The notes under the pieces: generated by a model
What the model was told of the DNA's origin: nothing
Database searches by the model: none
The model's input: the letters and a program-made list of their open reading frames with translations, nothing else
Position numbers and translations under genes: made by a program
Shown here: in pieces, positions 13,589 through 14,422 of the stretch
Numbering within the stretch: position 1 is the stretch's first letter
Layout: every line of letters starts with the position of its first letter
NCBI GenBank assembly: GCA_903930515.1
Contig: CAIYYW010000241.1
Span: forward strand, 1-14,422
Source of the DNA: an uncultured delta proteobacterium
GTDB lineage: Bacteria; RBG-13-61-14; DRUE01
Length of the DNA stretch: 14,422 nucleotides
Reading direction: 5' to 3'

Positions 13589-14422
13589 ATGAAGAAGATC
13601 CGGTTGGCGGTTTTTTTGATCGCGTTTTTACTCGGGCTTTCTCTGCTCGCGGACAGCCCGGCAATGGAAGCGGCGAATGTTTTTGTGGGCACGGGCGGGC
13701 TGGGGTTCGGGGTGGGGAGCACCACGCCGGCTGCCTGCGTTCCGTTCGGGATGGTGCGTCTGGGCCCGGACACCAGTTGGAACGGGATCGCTCCGATCTT
13801 CGCGCATAATGTCGGGTATTGGGATAAGGACAACCAGATCCGCGGGTTCAGCCATACCCATTTGAGCGGGATCGGGGTGACGGATTACGGCAATATCCGG
13901 ATGATGCCCACCGTGGGCAAGGCCGAGAAAAAGGTTTCGCAGAGCGCGTATTTGAGCGGGTTTTCACACCAGGACCAAAAGGCGTATCCCGGCTATTATT
14001 CAGTGGTTCTGAAGGACAGCGGGATCAAGGCGGAATTGACCGCGACCAAAGACGCCGGGTTCCATCAATACACCTTTCCCTCCGGCAAGAACGCGGTCCT
14101 GATTTTGGACCTTTCGCGGGCGGTTCTGGACAAATACGCCTGCGGAAGCGAAATAAATATTTCCGCTCAAGCGCAAGAGATTTCCGGCTGGCAGAAGGTT
14201 TGCGGAAGTTTGACCGCAAGGTCGGGCGGGGTGAAATATTTTTTCTTCGCCCGGCTGAGCGAGCCGGCGCATGATTTCGGGATTGAGAATGACGGCAAGG
14301 TTTTGCCCAAAGCCCTTGAAGCCAGGACCGGCAAAATCACGGCTTATTTTGATTTCGGAACTTTGCCGAAACCCTTGCTGGTCAAGGTCGGCATTTCTTT
14401 GATCAGCGTGGAACAGGCAAAG
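13589..14422 (+). CDS. Secreted GH92 alpha-mannosidase, partial (N-terminal 278 residues)
   Basis: The gene runs off the right edge; GH92 enzymes are usually 700 residues or more, so only the N-terminal beta-sandwich domain is visible. A signal peptide is clear: MKK, then a hydrophobic core over about 6-20 and a likely cleavage near LLA-DS (21-22) or slightly later; there is no lipobox Cys. Family signatures follow: VNVFVGTGG-like AANVFVGTGG (28-37), GVGSTTPAACVPFGMVRLGP (41-60), and GFSHTHLSGIGVTDYGN (86-102). GH92 members are Ca2+-dependent inverting exo-alpha-mannosidases, commonly acting on mannans or N-glycans; the catalytic acids are in the C-terminal domain, outside the window, so linkage preference cannot be judged. 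The start is fixed by GAGGAGG 6 nt upstream. Export to the periplasm or outside is inferred. Confidence 0.9.
   Translation, partial: MKKIRLAVFLIAFLLGLSLLADSPAMEAANVFVGTGGLGFGVGSTTPAACVPFGMVRLGPDTSWNGIAPIFAHNVGYWDKDNQIRGFSHTHLSGIGVTDYGNIRMMPTVGKAEKKVSQSAYLSGFSHQDQKAYPGYYSVVLKDSGIKAELTATKDAGFHQYTFPSGKNAVLILDLSRAVLDKYACGSEINISAQAQEISGWQKVCGSLTARSGGVKYFFFARLSEPAHDFGIENDGKVLPKALEARTGKITAYFDFGTLPKPLLVKVGISLISVEQAK

Overview
This window reads as a chromosomal segment of a diderm (Gram-negative) bacterium of moderately high GC, possibly from a deep-branching or uncultivated lineage. The evidence is a lipid-linked polysaccharide export cluster, a sedoheptulose-7-phosphate isomerase (gmhA), a GT39-type membrane glycosyltransferase, a divergent second EF-G and a secreted GH92 mannosidase. 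The phylum cannot be fixed from the sequence alone. No tRNA, rRNA, CRISPR array, transposase or phage gene was seen.

Region 1 (1-2395, minus strand) is a tight surface-polysaccharide operon. In transcription order it holds a polyprenyl-phosphate-type family 2 glycosyltransferase, a class I SAM methyltransferase, a possible 24-residue small ORF, and an ABC-2 polysaccharide-export permease cut by the window edge. Region 2 (2396-6177, plus strand) holds a small orphan protein (97 aa) and an 1100-aa protein. The large protein has a PilZ-like N-terminus, about 300 residues of Pro/Ala/Glu-rich linker and a helical C-terminus ending in HEAT repeats. Region 3 (6184-9335, minus) is a four-gene operon: gmhA, a deoxyhypusine-synthase-like protein, a receiver plus cyclic-nucleotide-binding regulator, and a CoA-type Nudix hydrolase. 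The first three genes overlap or nearly overlap. Region 4 (9393-13298, minus) pairs an EF-G-like translational GTPase with unusual G motifs and a GT39-like glycosyltransferase carrying C-terminal TPRs, 13 nt apart. Region 5 (13237-14422) is a 350-nt divergent intergenic region followed by the start of a secreted GH92 alpha-mannosidase on the plus strand.

The most interesting non-coding signal is recurrent promoter geometry. Three genes (the family 2 glycosyltransferase, the 97-aa orphan and gmhA) have a sigma70-like -10 element only 6-7 nt before the start codon and no Shine-Dalgarno, which predicts leaderless mRNAs. The EF-G-like and GH92 genes in the same window have ordinary leaders with strong Shine-Dalgarno sequences. 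Other items worth checking are the altered GTPase motifs of the EF-G-like protein (DTPGD instead of DTPGH, SKLD instead of NKxD), a 20-bp-spaced direct repeat over the GH92 promoter, and the small ORF wedged between the methyltransferase and the export permease.
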